Part shown: positions 12,874 to 27,626 of the stretch, one piece after another | Numbering within the stretch: the first letter of the stretch is position 1 | How the letters are laid out: each line of letters begins with the position of its first letter | Assembly (NCBI GenBank): GCA_033030425.1 | Contig: JAUFSD010000010.1 | Span: 1,426,001-1,490,000, forward strand | From: Verpa conica | Taxonomy: Eukaryota > Ascomycota > Pezizomycetes > Pezizales > Morchellaceae | Reading direction: 5' to 3' | Length of the DNA stretch: 64,000 nucleotides | Made by a program: the position numbers and the translations under genes | Notes under the pieces: model-generated | What the model saw: the letters and a program-made list of their open reading frames with translations, nothing else | What the model was told of the DNA's origin: nothing | Database searches by the model: none

Positions 12874-15800
12874 ATGTCGTCCAATTCTGATCTCACCATG
12901 AGCCATCTGCAATCGCTCGCAACTCACCACGGTTCTGGTTCTTCTACTGGAGGAAATACTGCTAACTCCTCTCCTACTGACCCGGGTTCTGGCTCGCTGC
13001 GCCCTGGCTTCGCGAATGGATCAATGAGTGCTGGAAATTCGACGAATAACGTAAGAATGGGGGCAGGTTCTCCTAATTATGATGCGTCCTCCGGCAGCAG
13101 GCTATTCTCGAAGAGGGCACGCGAAATTCAAGCCGAAGAAGGCGTGGGACCCCCACATCCCCCAGGTCTGTGGGGACCAATGCCGACTAATTCTTCCCTA
13201 CGGGACCGTGAGAACACTGTACAGGAGTCACAGCCGAGCAACAGCTTCACTGATAGTACACCGCTTGGATCTGATTTCGCATCTCCAGTGTATCGTCGTG
13301 CTCGTGCTGGGACTGTTCCTTCTAAGTTCTCACCCGGCGGTCTCAACAACGCCCCACCGGCTATCTCTCAAATCCTTCCACAGACAAGCCGCCCTTCTCC
13401 GGTCCCAAGTCCGTTTAAATCTGCTTCCCCTTCAAATCTCGACATAGTAGATTCATCTCCTGTATCCGGGGGAGGTCTCTCAACCTATTCCGTAGCTTCT
13501 AGGCTGCGATCTGGATCCTTGAACTTGCCCCAGCGCACAAACTATGTTAGTGCTTTCGGGCCTTCCATCTTTTCTAGTTCCTGGTCACAGTCCCGCCCCG
13601 GAAGCAATAATCTCCCATCCTCTCCAGCACAATCTTCGTTTTCAAAAGATGACGAGGGTACTCATATGGCACCAAAAACTTTGGACTACCTTGGGCTTGT
13701 GGATACGCCCCAGACCTCAAGGGCAACCCTTGCAAAACCAATGACTCTTGACCCACTCATCGAAGGACAACGCGCAGCTGCTCTTCAACCATTTGTCTCA
13801 GACCTTACCTCAGTACAAAGGAATATTAATCGTATCCGGTCTTATTCAGTTAATGCCAAGGAGAAGTACGCCGAAGAGGAGGATGAGGATGAGGAAGAGG
13901 AAGTTCGCCACCTCTATTCTACCCAGCACAGTGGATCTGTGACACCTAATTCCTTGTCTGTAATCGCAGCTGCTCAAGTCCAAGCTAATGCCCATGCTTT
14001 GGCTGTTGCTGCATACGCAAATCATTCTTCACCAAGTAGGCCAAGGGCTAGGACCGCCGGTGTTTTGGACTCTCCACCTGCAAACCGCTTGAAAGGTTAC
14101 CTAGCTACACCTTCACGACTTGACTCGATGACAAGTGCTTCTGATATGAGGGGTGATTACTTTGATCTACAGAGTGGATCTGATACTTTGAAACTTGGTA
14201 CATTACATCCCCGCCCATCTAGTGGCGAAGGGGGGTTGGCTTCTATTGAAGAATCTTCTTTGGAAGGGCCTACACGTTCTCTATGGCTTGGAAATATTCC
14301 TGCATCAACTACGACGACATCTCTTGACCATATCTTCCGGACATTTGGTCATGTTGAGTCAGCACGAGTGTTGACCCACAAGAATTGTGGTTTCATTAAT
14401 TTTGAACGCATGGAATCTGCAATCCAGGCTCGTAATCAGCTGAATGGAAAAGAGATTTTCCCTGGTGCCGGGCCTGTTAGAATTGGGTTTGCTAAACCTT
14501 CGTCAGCTGGAAGCAATGGTACTCCTACCCCTAGTGGAGGTGTCTATGGATCACCAAGCCCGGACCCGCATCAGAAGACCTCTCCTCCTACAGCCATTGG
14601 TGCTGAGAATGGGCTTTCTCTGTCACGTGATGGCAATAACTCAACTACAGGTGTAAATGGCAAAGATGCAGGACATGACAGTACTGCAGTGCCTAAAGTT
14701 CCAGAATTGTCCGAAATGAAAGATGATATACTGTCGATTGTTGTGGAATTTGGTGCAGAGACAACTGAACTTCCGAAAATGGCAAAGAACATTGACTTTG
14801 CTATCCAGTATGATGACTTTAAGGCTGAGATCCCATCTATTCCTGAACCTAGTCATAACCGTGTCCACGATGCACCAAAACTCAGGGATATTAGAAAGAG
14901 AATTGACAACGGAAATTGTTCAAATTCTGAGATCGAAGAGATCGCTCTTAATATGCTACCAGAAATTGCTGAGCTTTCAAGTGGTTAGTTTCTAATTATT
15001 ACTCTAAAGATTTATATAGTAAGCTGACAGCCCTCTAGATTATCTTGGAAACACGGTTGTTCAAAAGTTGTTTGAGTACTGCTCCGAGGAGATTAAAGAG
15101 ACGATGCTTGTTGAGATTGGTCCCCATTTGGCCGAAATCGGAATTCGTAAGCATGTCTTAGCAAAGTTCCAAAGGTATGGCTGCTAATTAGTAGAATAGA
15201 CAAGAATGGTACCTGGGCTGGTCAGAAGATTATCGATGTGGCAAAGACGCCCGCGCAGATGAATAAAATCTGCGACTGCCTTCGCCCATATACTGTTGCG
15301 CTATTCCTTGATCAATATGGGAATTATGTTCTTCAGTGCTGCTTGCGATTTGCAGCTCCTTGGAATGACTTCATCTTTGAGACTATGCTGGGTCGCATGT
15401 GGGAGATTGCACAAGGAAGGTTTGGTGCAAGAGCAATGAGGGCGTGTCTGGAGAGCCATCATGCCAGCAAGGACCAACAGAGAATGCTAGCAGCTGCCAT
15501 TGCACTGCACAGTGTACAGCTCGCCACCAATGCTAATGGGGCACTGTTATTAACTTGGTTCTTGGATACATGCACCTTCCCCCGCCGGCGAACTGTTCTC
15601 GCCCCACGATTGGTTCCTCACCTAGTTCATTTGTGCACCCACAAGGTGGCATACTTGACTGTTCTCAAGGTCATTAACCAACGGAATGAACCTGAGGCTC
15701 GTGATACTATTCTTAAAGCACTTTTCTTTTCACCTGGAGATAAGGTTTTGGAAGACATCTTGAGTGATCATTCTTGTGGAGCAACTCTTATTTTCAAAGT

Positions 15801-16683
15801 GCTTACCACGCCATTCTTCGAAGAAACTATGCGGACTGAGGTTGTGCAGAACGTCCGGAACGTCCTTCTCAAGCTTAAGGCGACTCCTTCACAGGGATAC
15901 AAGAGATTGATGGACGAAGTTGGTTTGTCTACTCGCAACGGAGTCTCAAATAACACCAACAGTGGTAATAATAATAATGGGCCAAAAGACCACCCTAGGG
16001 AGGTGAACGGTAATTCAAACGCTGGTAACGACCGCAACAGAACCCACCACAATTCCCCTGCAAACAACAACCAGAATAGCCATCATAATAACCGGGATGT
16101 TCCGTCAGCACCATACTACCCAGTCGCTCAGGCAAACTTTGATGCTGCAGCTGCAGCCCAGCTCTCTCAGAATGGAGGCATTGATCTAGCAACCTTGAGG
16201 GCATTTGAGCAGTTCAACCTGAATGCTCAACTTTACGGGCCCGGTGGCCCTCCTGGAATGGGTAATGTTCCATTGCAATATCAAGCCTTGCTACAGCAAT
16301 CAATGGGCCGTCCTAATGCCGGTTTCTACAATATGCCACCTCCAATGAACAATTTCAATAGCGCACCCGGTCCCCAAGACCAGTTTCGTGGAGGACACCC
16401 AGGGAGTTCTCCTATCCCCCAACAGCAGCAAATGGCTGGAAACCCGATGCTTGGTGGGATAGGGATGGGTCCAGGAGCACTCAACCCACTGATGGCTCAG
16501 CAACTCATGGCGGGCTACCCTTATGGTGCAATGAACGGTATTCCTGTCTTCCCTCAGCAGCAGCAACAGCAACAACAGCAACAACAGCAACAGCAGCAAC
16601 AGGGAGGTGCTGGTGGGGGGAGAAGGGGAGGAAGGGTGAGTTATCCAGCCCTTTCTCGACCTCTGGTAGGAGTTGAGTACTGA
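12874..16683 (+). CDS. RRM-Pumilio RNA-binding protein (Jsn1/Puf1-Puf2 type)
   Basis: Cytoplasmic post-transcriptional regulator expected to bind 3' UTRs through PUF repeats. Exons are 12874-14983, 15039-15146 and 15200-16683, with introns of 55 and 53 bp and exact phase; product about 1233 aa. Residues 1-460 are Ser/Pro/Gly-rich and low-complexity, with an acidic run near 331-340. An RRM spans about 467-545 (SLWLGNIPA as RNP2, NCGFINFERME as RNP1). PUF repeats run from about 700 to 1000; the second splice junction rebuilds IGIHKNGTWAGQKIID, and NYVLQCCLRF and FGARAMRACLE follow. The C-terminal tail is Asn/Pro/Met-rich and carries 16 glutamines (about 1192-1207). RRM plus PUF with long disordered flanks is the architecture of yeast Jsn1/Puf2. 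The ATG at 12874 is the first in frame. A pyrimidine-rich stretch lies upstream. Confidence 0.92.
16555..16602 (+). repeat. CAG/CAA repeat encoding polyglutamine
   Basis: Sixteen glutamine codons in a row, a mixture of CAG and CAA, within the last exon of the PUF protein gene. The interruption of CAG by CAA suggests selection for the glutamine tract rather than a recent pure-triplet expansion. Confidence 0.95.
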
Positions 16684-19910
<3,227 letters not shown>

Positions 19911-20346
19911 CTTAGGCTTGAGTTGATCAATACCTGTCTAGTAGATAGAGATAAATGATCATTTTTTAGCTAAAGATAGAGTAAAGCTTGGGATATATTG
20001 TTATCTCCCAGTAAAGTAGTACATCTCGAGTGACCTTTCATGTTGGAGCTATCAATGCTGTGGTATAACGGCTTAACCTTGACAAAATGTCATCTAAATA
20101 GCCACAACAGCCGGTATAGTTCTAAACAGTAGAAACCCAAATTATCTTATCCCACTCATTGTTCCCCGCACAGAATTACACGAGCCTGAGAACTGTGACA
20201 TCTAAAGTAACTAGGGTTAGGGGTTACCCGTCATTCCAAGACTTGGCGAACGTTTACCACCTCCTCTTGGCGTGGTGTATCATGAACGTCGAAACACCCG
20301 ATAGTGGATATACCCCACACATCTCCTCTCAATTCATATCCACACA
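19911..20346. other. Intergenic, promoter side of complex I subunit gene
   Basis: No gene. A telomere-like CTAGGGTTAGGGGTTA stretch lies at 20211-20226, about 120 bases upstream of the complex I gene. Short telobox-like motifs occur in some fungal housekeeping promoters; that role here is inference. Confidence 0.5.
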
Positions 20347-21017
20347 ATGTTTGCCGTCCGCAGCAGGGCACTCGCCTGCTCTTCCCGAGCCCTACTTACT
20401 AGGCGTACCAACGCAACTCTCTCCGACGCCCACAAAGGCAAAGCACCACCTCCAAACACCCCAGGGAGCGAGACGCATACCCATCACCATGAGCCGCCTA
20501 CTAGCCATGAAGAAAGTGAATCTACTTCTTATACTCTCATTTCTACTTGAGTAGGCGCTGATAGAAGATTATGCATTTAGGCTTTGGCAAGGGCTTCTAC
20601 ATCTCCATTGCAGCTGCTGTGGGCTGCCTAGCACTCTACAAGCTCGAGCAATCCATCTCCGGTGCTACGAGCTCTCCACTCACCCGTGCGATCGAATATT
20701 ATAGTGATTTAAAGAAGGATTGGGAAGAGCGGAATGACAGGCACACAGCGATGATTGAGCGTGCTGCCGCAGACAGGAGTTTATTCCAAGACTCGAAGCC
20801 CAGCAGGGCTTATGATTTGAGGTTCCCTGAGTATGTTTACCCTTTTTTTTTTAAGAATTAAATGCAGTAGAGCGCCTATTAAACCGAGATGAGGAGGTAC
20901 TGATGTATTATGGGTAGGCGGTTTAATACTGGATCCCCGTATCAAAACGAAGTTGGTTGGGGGGGTAATGATCTTGCGGCTTTACAGGCACACTACGAGT
21001 TTGCAAAGAGGAAGTAG
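20347..21017 (+). CDS. NADH:ubiquinone oxidoreductase 17.8-kDa subunit-like
   Basis: Accessory subunit of mitochondrial complex I, inner membrane. Exons are 20347-20515, 20581-20830 and 20918-21017 (introns of 65 and 87 bp), giving about 172 aa. The N-terminus (MFAVRSRALACSSRALLTRR) is Arg/Ala/Ser-rich without acids and reads as a mitochondrial presequence. A His/Pro-rich linker follows, then HEESFGKGFYISIAAAVG, which leads a single membrane span (about residues 57-76), and a charged C-terminal part ending FPERFNTGSPY..LQAHYEFAKRK. Both splice joins rebuild the family consensus (ESFGKGFY and FPERFN). A separate ATG at 20571 inside intron 1 could be mistaken for the start; the spliced form with the presequence is preferred. 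It converges on SPC2, with 216 bp between stop codons. Confidence 0.85.
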
Positions 21018-21233
21018 AACAAAGGGTGTAAATATGCATTATAACATAGGAAATCATCAAGCACAACACAGTGGAAAGGCTTCTTTGCCCTGCCCTGGCC
21101 TTAAATTATTATCCTGACAGTATAGGCTAGGCCAGGTGGGTCTGTATTGTGATTTTAATCGCTTTTTAAGCTGTGATAAATATACAGGCTCAAGGAAATA
21201 GAGAAACAGAGGGGTAAGAGTGTCTGGTATGAT

Positions 21234-22004
21234 TTAATTCTTTACGCTCTTGGTTTTCGATTTCAAAAGTGCGGCGGCTTCCGGGGTCTTGGCTGCGAGT
21301 GAGGGAATCGTATCTTGCAAGAAAGCTTTGAACGGCTTCGCTACAAAGTAACCTTGCTTATCGAACCAGTTTGTGAATGAGCTCTTCTCTTCAACGACAT
21401 GTGGCGCAGATGTCCCGGGTAGAACTGAAGTAACCTTGACGTGGTAAAAGGGCGAATGTTTCTCGGTGTGAGATGAGATGGTGATCTAACCGGTTTTTTG
21501 TTAGCCAATCATTCTAATAGACTATCAGATAGTGACAATAGAATTGAAAATGGAACAAACCTTAACACCGTCTTTCTCCCCCACATATACTTTCCCGCCC
21601 TCAACCAACCATATCCACCAAGTCAGCGCTGTGTTGAGGATGAAGTATGCAATCACCGCGTAGAAAGTCCCAGTCTTTGCACTCTCAAATCCAGCAGTCC
21701 AGTCGTAGTAGAAGGTAACAGCGGCGATGGCACAAGCGGTGAACCCGAGAGCGAGACGAACATCTGTCAGGACGTGACTCTGTTTGTAGCCGAGAGATTT
21801 CAGATACTAGACACGTATTAGTTTAATCCTCATTTGCCCCCCATAAAGACTTAAGGAGTAGGCTTCAAACAGGAGCTATCATATCATCGGTAGTGTTCTT
21901 GAGCTCTAGAGATATAATGTTAGCATGGGGTTCGCTAGGCTCAGTAATGGATGAGGGGGTGCACCTGAAAGAGCATTGATGTTGACTTTTGGTCTCTCTT
22001 CCAT
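21234..22004 (-). CDS. SPC2: Signal peptidase complex subunit 2 (Spc2/SPC25)
   Basis: Non-catalytic subunit of the ER signal peptidase complex, which cleaves signal peptides of translocating proteins. Exons on the minus strand: 22004-21965, 21905-21871, 21806-21561 and 21485-21234, with introns of 59, 64 and 75 bp; about 190 aa. The first two joins build NINALSELKNTTDD and DDMIAPYLKSLGYKQSHVL, and the long third exon begins with YLKSLGYKQSHVLTDVRLAL, the family signature. Two membrane segments (LALGFTACAIAAVTFYY and FYAVIAYFILNTALTWWIWL) lie close together, with both ends cytosolic in the family model. The C-terminal half keeps SSFTNWFDKQGYFVAKPF. No single open frame covers the gene; it is visible only after splicing. 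Its start is 500 bp from that of the divergent STAND gene. Confidence 0.9.
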
Positions 22005-22504
22005 TTCTATAGCTGTTCTTCTTCTTAATATTGTTTTTTGTTGCAGATGCTCGGATTTCGCTACAAAGCGGTTCAGGGTTGATGAGGTTGAAGCTGTATT
22101 TACTGAAGCACCGTGTCCTCTCTGGCTCGCCAAGATGTTTACCGCTACGCAATGCCTAAAGCGTGATGAGGCTCTTTAGACATCAACCCTAACCCTTGAT
22201 GCATTTATTCTCCTAACGAGTTTTGAAATTAAGGAACGGTACCACAAGATCATTGGAGAATTAAGCAACGGTTTTATGCTCCATTTGTAAGTAGTATGTA
22301 TTATTATTATTATGCGCGCCGGGCGAGATATTGTGATAGTAGTCTGTTAGTCGACACTCGCTTTTGGTAAATCTAATATTAAGTATGAAAGTTGGGCCAG
22401 TTGTTGATGTGGCTGTGGAACGTCTGGATTTACCGGTGGCGCACATGATGACCCCGCCAACTTCCAGGTGGCTTTTCCCCAAGGAACATACGTCAATATC
22501 AACC
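22005..22504. promoter_or_regulatory. Divergent intergenic region, SPC2 / STAND gene
   Basis: 500 bp separate the two start codons. An ATT/TTA run lies near 22300-22312. The frame of the STAND gene stays open upstream to an ATG at 22364; I prefer the ATG at 22505 because the family begins MAE(x)LG. No specific site is recognised. Confidence 0.5.
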
Positions 22505-25500
22505 ATGGCCGAGATTCTAGGAGTTGTGTCTAGTATCATTGCTGTCATCCAGCTTACCGGTAAACTAACATCTATCGGCTATAGTTATATCAGCGGGGTA
22601 AAGCGGGCATCGAAAGACCTTGGAGAGCTTTTAGACGAACTCGGCTCTCTAAGTCGAGTTTTAATCTCGCTGCAGCACTACGCGGATGCGAACAAAAAGT
22701 CATCAGTAACAACAGCAGCGCTACAAAGACTAAATGACCCCGATGGACCGCTACAGAGGTGTTCTCAGGAGTTAAAAGACCTTATAGCAAATCTAGAGCC
22801 TCGAGATGGTTGGAAGGGTGTGGTTGATAGTATCAAGTGGCCACTTAAGGAGAAAGAAACCGCACAATTTATCTCGAGGATAGAAAGACACAAAAGTCTC
22901 TTCGTATTTGCATTAACAGCAGACCAAGTGTGAGGCAGTATATACCTACTTTCTAATCGTATTCCCTGTGGACGGAAGATTTTATTAATTAAATTAATTC
23001 ATAGGGACTGTGCTAATTATGAACTTAGTTCGTTGTCAAGGGAAATCGAGAGATATGTACAGAATATACATCTTGATGTTCAAGAGATTAGAGAAGATCT
23101 TCATATTGAGTTCGTAGCTCAGTATGTTCAGAGACAGAAGGAAGAAGATCTTCGCATAGGTGAGGCTTTATAGTCTTATTCTAGTTAAACTAGCTAAATA
23201 TGATAGCCGAGAAACGTGTGAAAGTACTGAAGTGGCTCTGCGCCGAAAATGTCGACAAGAAACACACGGAGATTAGCAATAGAGTGCAAAAAGGAACTGG
23301 CAGATGGTTTCTCGAAACAGCAGAGTTCCAGGAATGGTCCATGGAAGGGCTAGGTTCTCGGCTGCTCTGGGGCTATGGTATTCGTATGTAAACTTGTCTC
23401 TTCTCATCTCCACCTCTTTCCCTAAGAAATGCCTGGTAGGATGTATGAGCGCAAGACCACATATCTTTAGTACAGAGTAGCCAAAAAAATTGTATGCTAA
23501 CTAGAAAACTTGCAATAGCTGGCGCCGGAAAGACATTCATAAGGTACTCTTATTACCTTCTACGCTGTGTCACCACTAATATTGTCGTTACAATTTAAGT
23601 GCTATTGTCACAAGTCATTTCGGGAGCCAGTCACAAACGTCGAACTACGGGGTGGCTTGCATATACTTCGATTATAAAGAAAGGGAGCAACAGAGACCAC
23701 TTCATGTGATCTCAAGCTTGGTTAAGCAACTTGCCCGTCAAATATCATATCTTCCTGCAAGTATCGAAGACTTGTACAACAAGGTGGAGGTAGAAGATAG
23801 TAGGAGGCCTACGTTGGAAGAACTTTATTCCATCCTCATTAAAACAGCAAAGTTATTCTCCCGGACATTCATCATCTTTGATGCCCTTGACGAATGCGAC
23901 CCAGAAAAGCAGCGAAAGGAACTCTTTCCATTATTACACCGCATGGGGAAGGACGGCATTAACATATTTCTGACGAGTCGACCACACCCTGAAGATGTCC
24001 AAGACCACTTTGGCCATGGTGCAAAGGTGGAAATTTCTGCACATGAGGAAGATGTAAAAGGTTATATCGAAGAAAAGATTAACGGAAATATCCGAGCAAA
24101 ACGACTCATTCGACAGGGAAAATGCCAGGACAGGATTATCGCTGATCTGATAGATTGTTCTAAGGGAATGTACGTATCAAGTGGTTCGAGCCACAGGTAT
24201 TTTTTTTTTTTGCTAAAGGGAAACAGGTTTTTGCTTGCTCACTTCCACATTGAATATCTTTGCCAGCAAACTACTACGAAGAAAATTCTCACGGAACTCG
24301 ATAAACTCAAAAACTCTTCTGCAAGAGGATTAGATCTTATGTATGATAGGATCATGGAGAGTCTTCTTGGGCAACCCAAAAGCTGCCAAGAGCTAGCGCT
24401 AAATGTTCTTTCATGGCTTGTTAAGGCTAGACGAACACTTACAGTCGACGAAATTCGAGTGGCTGTATCTATAGAGCAAAACAGATATGAGCTTGAAGAA
24501 CTTGACTTACCAGATGCAACGACCTTGCTGGATGTCTGCGCTGGTCTTGTAATGATCGACGAAAACACGAATACTGTCAGGCTGGCCCATTATACCGTTC
24601 AAGAGTATCTTGTGAAAACCGGCGCCCTTCCAGAAGATGCAGACTTCAACCTTATGATGGCTTGTACCACATATTTATTATTTGAGATATTTGCCATAGA
24701 AGGTCCTTGCAAAACTCACGTTTCCTCAGTGGACAGACTCCATGTACACCCTTTCATAGCTTATGCAGCCCCCCAGCTATTCTTCCACCTAAAAGCATGT
24801 CCCGAAGAACAATCAGTGGACATCCTTCTTAGATTCCTCGAGAATCAGAATGCCCTTGCAGCCTATCTGCAATATTGTCATCTGAGTCAGAGAAGGTGGC
24901 TTGACAGTTCTTACAATCAGGATACATATGATTGCTGGCAACTACCGTTACATGTAGCTTGTGATTTAGGGCACCGACTAGCGGCCCTGCGGCTGATAAC
25001 AAAGGGAGCTCATCTCTCAGCTCCAGACTGTGATGGAAAAACAGCACTCCATAAAGCAATATGCAGAGGGCATAATACTGTAGTTGAGCTGTTACTTGAG
25101 TATGGGGACGATTTGTCATGGCAGGACCATAGCGGTAGAACCGCTCTATACCATGCAGCATTCTACGGACACCACATAATCGCCCGGCAACTAATCGAAA
25201 AAGGAGCTGTCGTCTCGACACCAGACCAATTGGGACATACACCATTGTACATGGCAGTATTTCATGGACATGAGGCAGTGGCCCGGTTGCTACTTGAGAA
25301 TGGAGCCGATATCAATGTCCATGACCTTATGGGACAGACACTTTTACATAAGGCAGCATATAGAGGTCACGTAGAAGTAGTAAAGTTATTACTCGAGAAA
25401 GGTATCGCTATCTCTAGTCAGTCTAATTATCAACTGACTGCATTGCACTATGCGGCACTTCATGGGCACAAAGCAGTGATTAAGCTATTGCTCGAGGAAG

Positions 25501-26237
25501 GGGCGGACCAGTCTGTTCGAGACGAGGAAGGTCAGACAGTACTACACATGGCAGCATCTTCTTGGAACGAATCAGTTGTCCGGCTACTACTCGAAACTGG
25601 TGCCGACCCCTCAATCCAAGATAAAGATGGGGAAACAGCACTCCACTCGGTGGCATTCGAGGGTGATGGAGCAATTGGTGTGACTCGCCTACTGCTTGAG
25701 AAAGGGGCCGATCCATCTATCCAGGATAATAACGGGGAAACAGCGCTGCACAAAACCGCATTTTTTCGATGGCCAGCTACTTCTCGATTACTGATCGAGA
25801 GCGGTGCTCCTATCTCGAAAAAATCTAGGAGCGGGAGAACTGCACTGCACTTGGCAGCGTATAGAGGGTGTGATGATATAGTAGAATTGCTACTCGAGAT
25901 GGGGGCGGACTGTTCAAGTTCTGACTGGGAAGGGCAAACAGCACTGCATCTTGCAGCGTCTCAGGGATACAGCGAGACCCTCCGTATCCTACTCGACAGC
26001 GGGATCGACCCTTCCATTACGAATGACGAAGGAGAAACTGCACTGCACATTGTAGCATCTCAAGGGCGTAACGAAATTGCCAAACTGCTGCTTGAAAGAG
26101 GTGCCCGCATTTCGCTCCCCAGCAAAAGAGGAGAAACAGTACTAGATAAGGCAAAGACTGCGTCGAACAAGGATACTTTTAAGTTGATTGTTGCAGAGCT
26201 TGAAAGGCGTTCTGCTATGAGACGTAGGTTCAGATGA
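22505..26237 (+). CDS. NLR-like STAND protein: fungal N-terminal domain, NACHT, ankyrin repeats
   Basis: Predicted signal-transducing NTPase of the fungal NOD-like receptor type, a class linked to non-self recognition and regulated cell death. Six exons: 22505-22929, 23005-23159, 23207-23383, 23519-23543, 23600-24169 and 24227-26237; about 1120 aa with every phase consistent. Residues 1-190 resemble the fungal STAND N-terminal domain (MAEILGVVSSIIAVIQLTGK). The Walker A motif GIPGAGKTF (about 251-259) is assembled across intron 3, and a 25-nt exon carries its core. Walker B is TFIIFDALDECD (about 350). After the NACHT comes a winged-helix-like region ending LAHYTVQEYLV. Twelve full ankyrin repeats plus a partial one fill about 689-1115, most with TALHxAA and RLLLExGAD consensus. 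Introns 1-5 are 75, 47, 135, 56 and 57 bp. The ligand and partners are unknown. Confidence 0.9.
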
Positions 26238-27626
26238 TATAGCTCTTGTTGTGAAATATAATTTACCCCGATATCCTATTTAAAATTTCGAGCTATAAAG
26301 GAACCGGCTTGAATATATTCAGTATAGGGCGCCGAAGCTCTCGCTAATTTAATTATAAGGAGATAAGAATATGAAATTAGAGTAGTGTCATATCCTTGTA
26401 GGGTGGATATCATTATGAAAAGGCTCACTACACACAAAGTAATCCCTGTCTGGTCGAGAGTGCGTACCCTTACAAAGCGATTATTCTTATAACCCGATCC
26501 CTTATAGTGCAGTTGTGCTGTATTACTTTAGCTTGGTCCATGGGCTCTCTCGGATAAACCCATTTCACATCCCCCATTCGTTCCGAAGTAGTACCAACAC
26601 TGTCTACAGGCTTTAAACCAGCTTCCTTGTGTTTTCCAAGAAGTCATGCGAAGACGTTCCGATTATCCGGCGGTCAGATGGATCTAGGGCAGATAGCAAG
26701 CCTCCAGACTAACCCCCCTTTACACAAAATACGCTCAACGCCCTATTAAGCAACCGAGTGATAAATCATGAATGAAACTTTGTATGAATGAATCATAAGT
26801 ACATGCAACCCTATGAATGAAACTTTGTCCAAGAGGAGGTTTAAACTATATTTATAGCCCTCTCCCATTTCGCCTTGATGACCTACGCATACTTGCCAAG
26901 TATCTTTTATTATAGAGTTCAGCGGGTTATAATTAAGATCGGTCGGATTCAGTCACGTGAAAAACTATTGGCAGGCAGAAGTGTTATATGGAGGAGCTTA
27001 CGTATATAAATAACCACTTAAGCCACAAGTAGAATGGTAACTTCACTTGTTTAATCGAATCACTCTCTACACCTCTTCTCTTTCAACGACGATTCCAATT
27101 GGAAGACTACATAATGAACTAAAAAACATCGACCCCAAAAGAAATAACTAATTTTTGATACCACATGAAACCCTCAGTTCTTTTTGCCTGTACAACCTAT
27201 GTCTGTGCTTCGCTATTTCCAAACTTTAGATTAGACATAGACCCCCATACTTACAGAAAGGGAGAACCTAGATTCCGTACTCGATTCCTCAGGCAATAGA
27301 GGACCAAGACCCCTCCGCTATCTTTATGAATCCATGAACTCACTGGTATATGAACTACAGATTAGGTTTTTATTGTATCCATACTGATATCTCGCACGTC
27401 CCATATAATTATGGTACATTTCAGCCAAATCTGTTGTACACACACACCTCTTTTTATACCCACCCTCTACCCATGTTTTTTTGTTGTTTTTCGAATCCTA
27501 AAAAAATCATGAAATTCCGTACAAGAAATCCAATAACTCGCTAATATGTTATTCATACCCTAAACCGCAAACGAAGCAAAAAATAGATATAATTTAACCA
27601 CTACCCTCTTTCTCTCTAGATAATAT
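26238..27626. other. Intergenic between convergent STAND and AKR1 genes
   Basis: No gene. AT-rich. A 16-bp direct repeat (ATGAATGAAACTTTGT) occurs at 26768-26783 and 26813-26828. Frames are short and stop-rich. Decayed sequence is likely; no element was identified. Confidence 0.6.

Noticed and set aside
20211..20226. Interstitial telomere repeat
   Set aside because: Only about two TTAGGG-like units are present, too few to call a telomere relic; noted only as a telobox-like motif.
20571..20861. Start of the complex I gene at ATG 20571
   Set aside because: That ATG lies inside intron 1; splicing from the upstream exon gives a mitochondrial presequence and the family's ESFGKGFY motif.
22364..22504. 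Longer N-terminus of the STAND protein from ATG 22364
   Set aside because: The in-frame extension is not like the family, whose members begin with MAE followed by a hydrophobic helix at the 22505 start.
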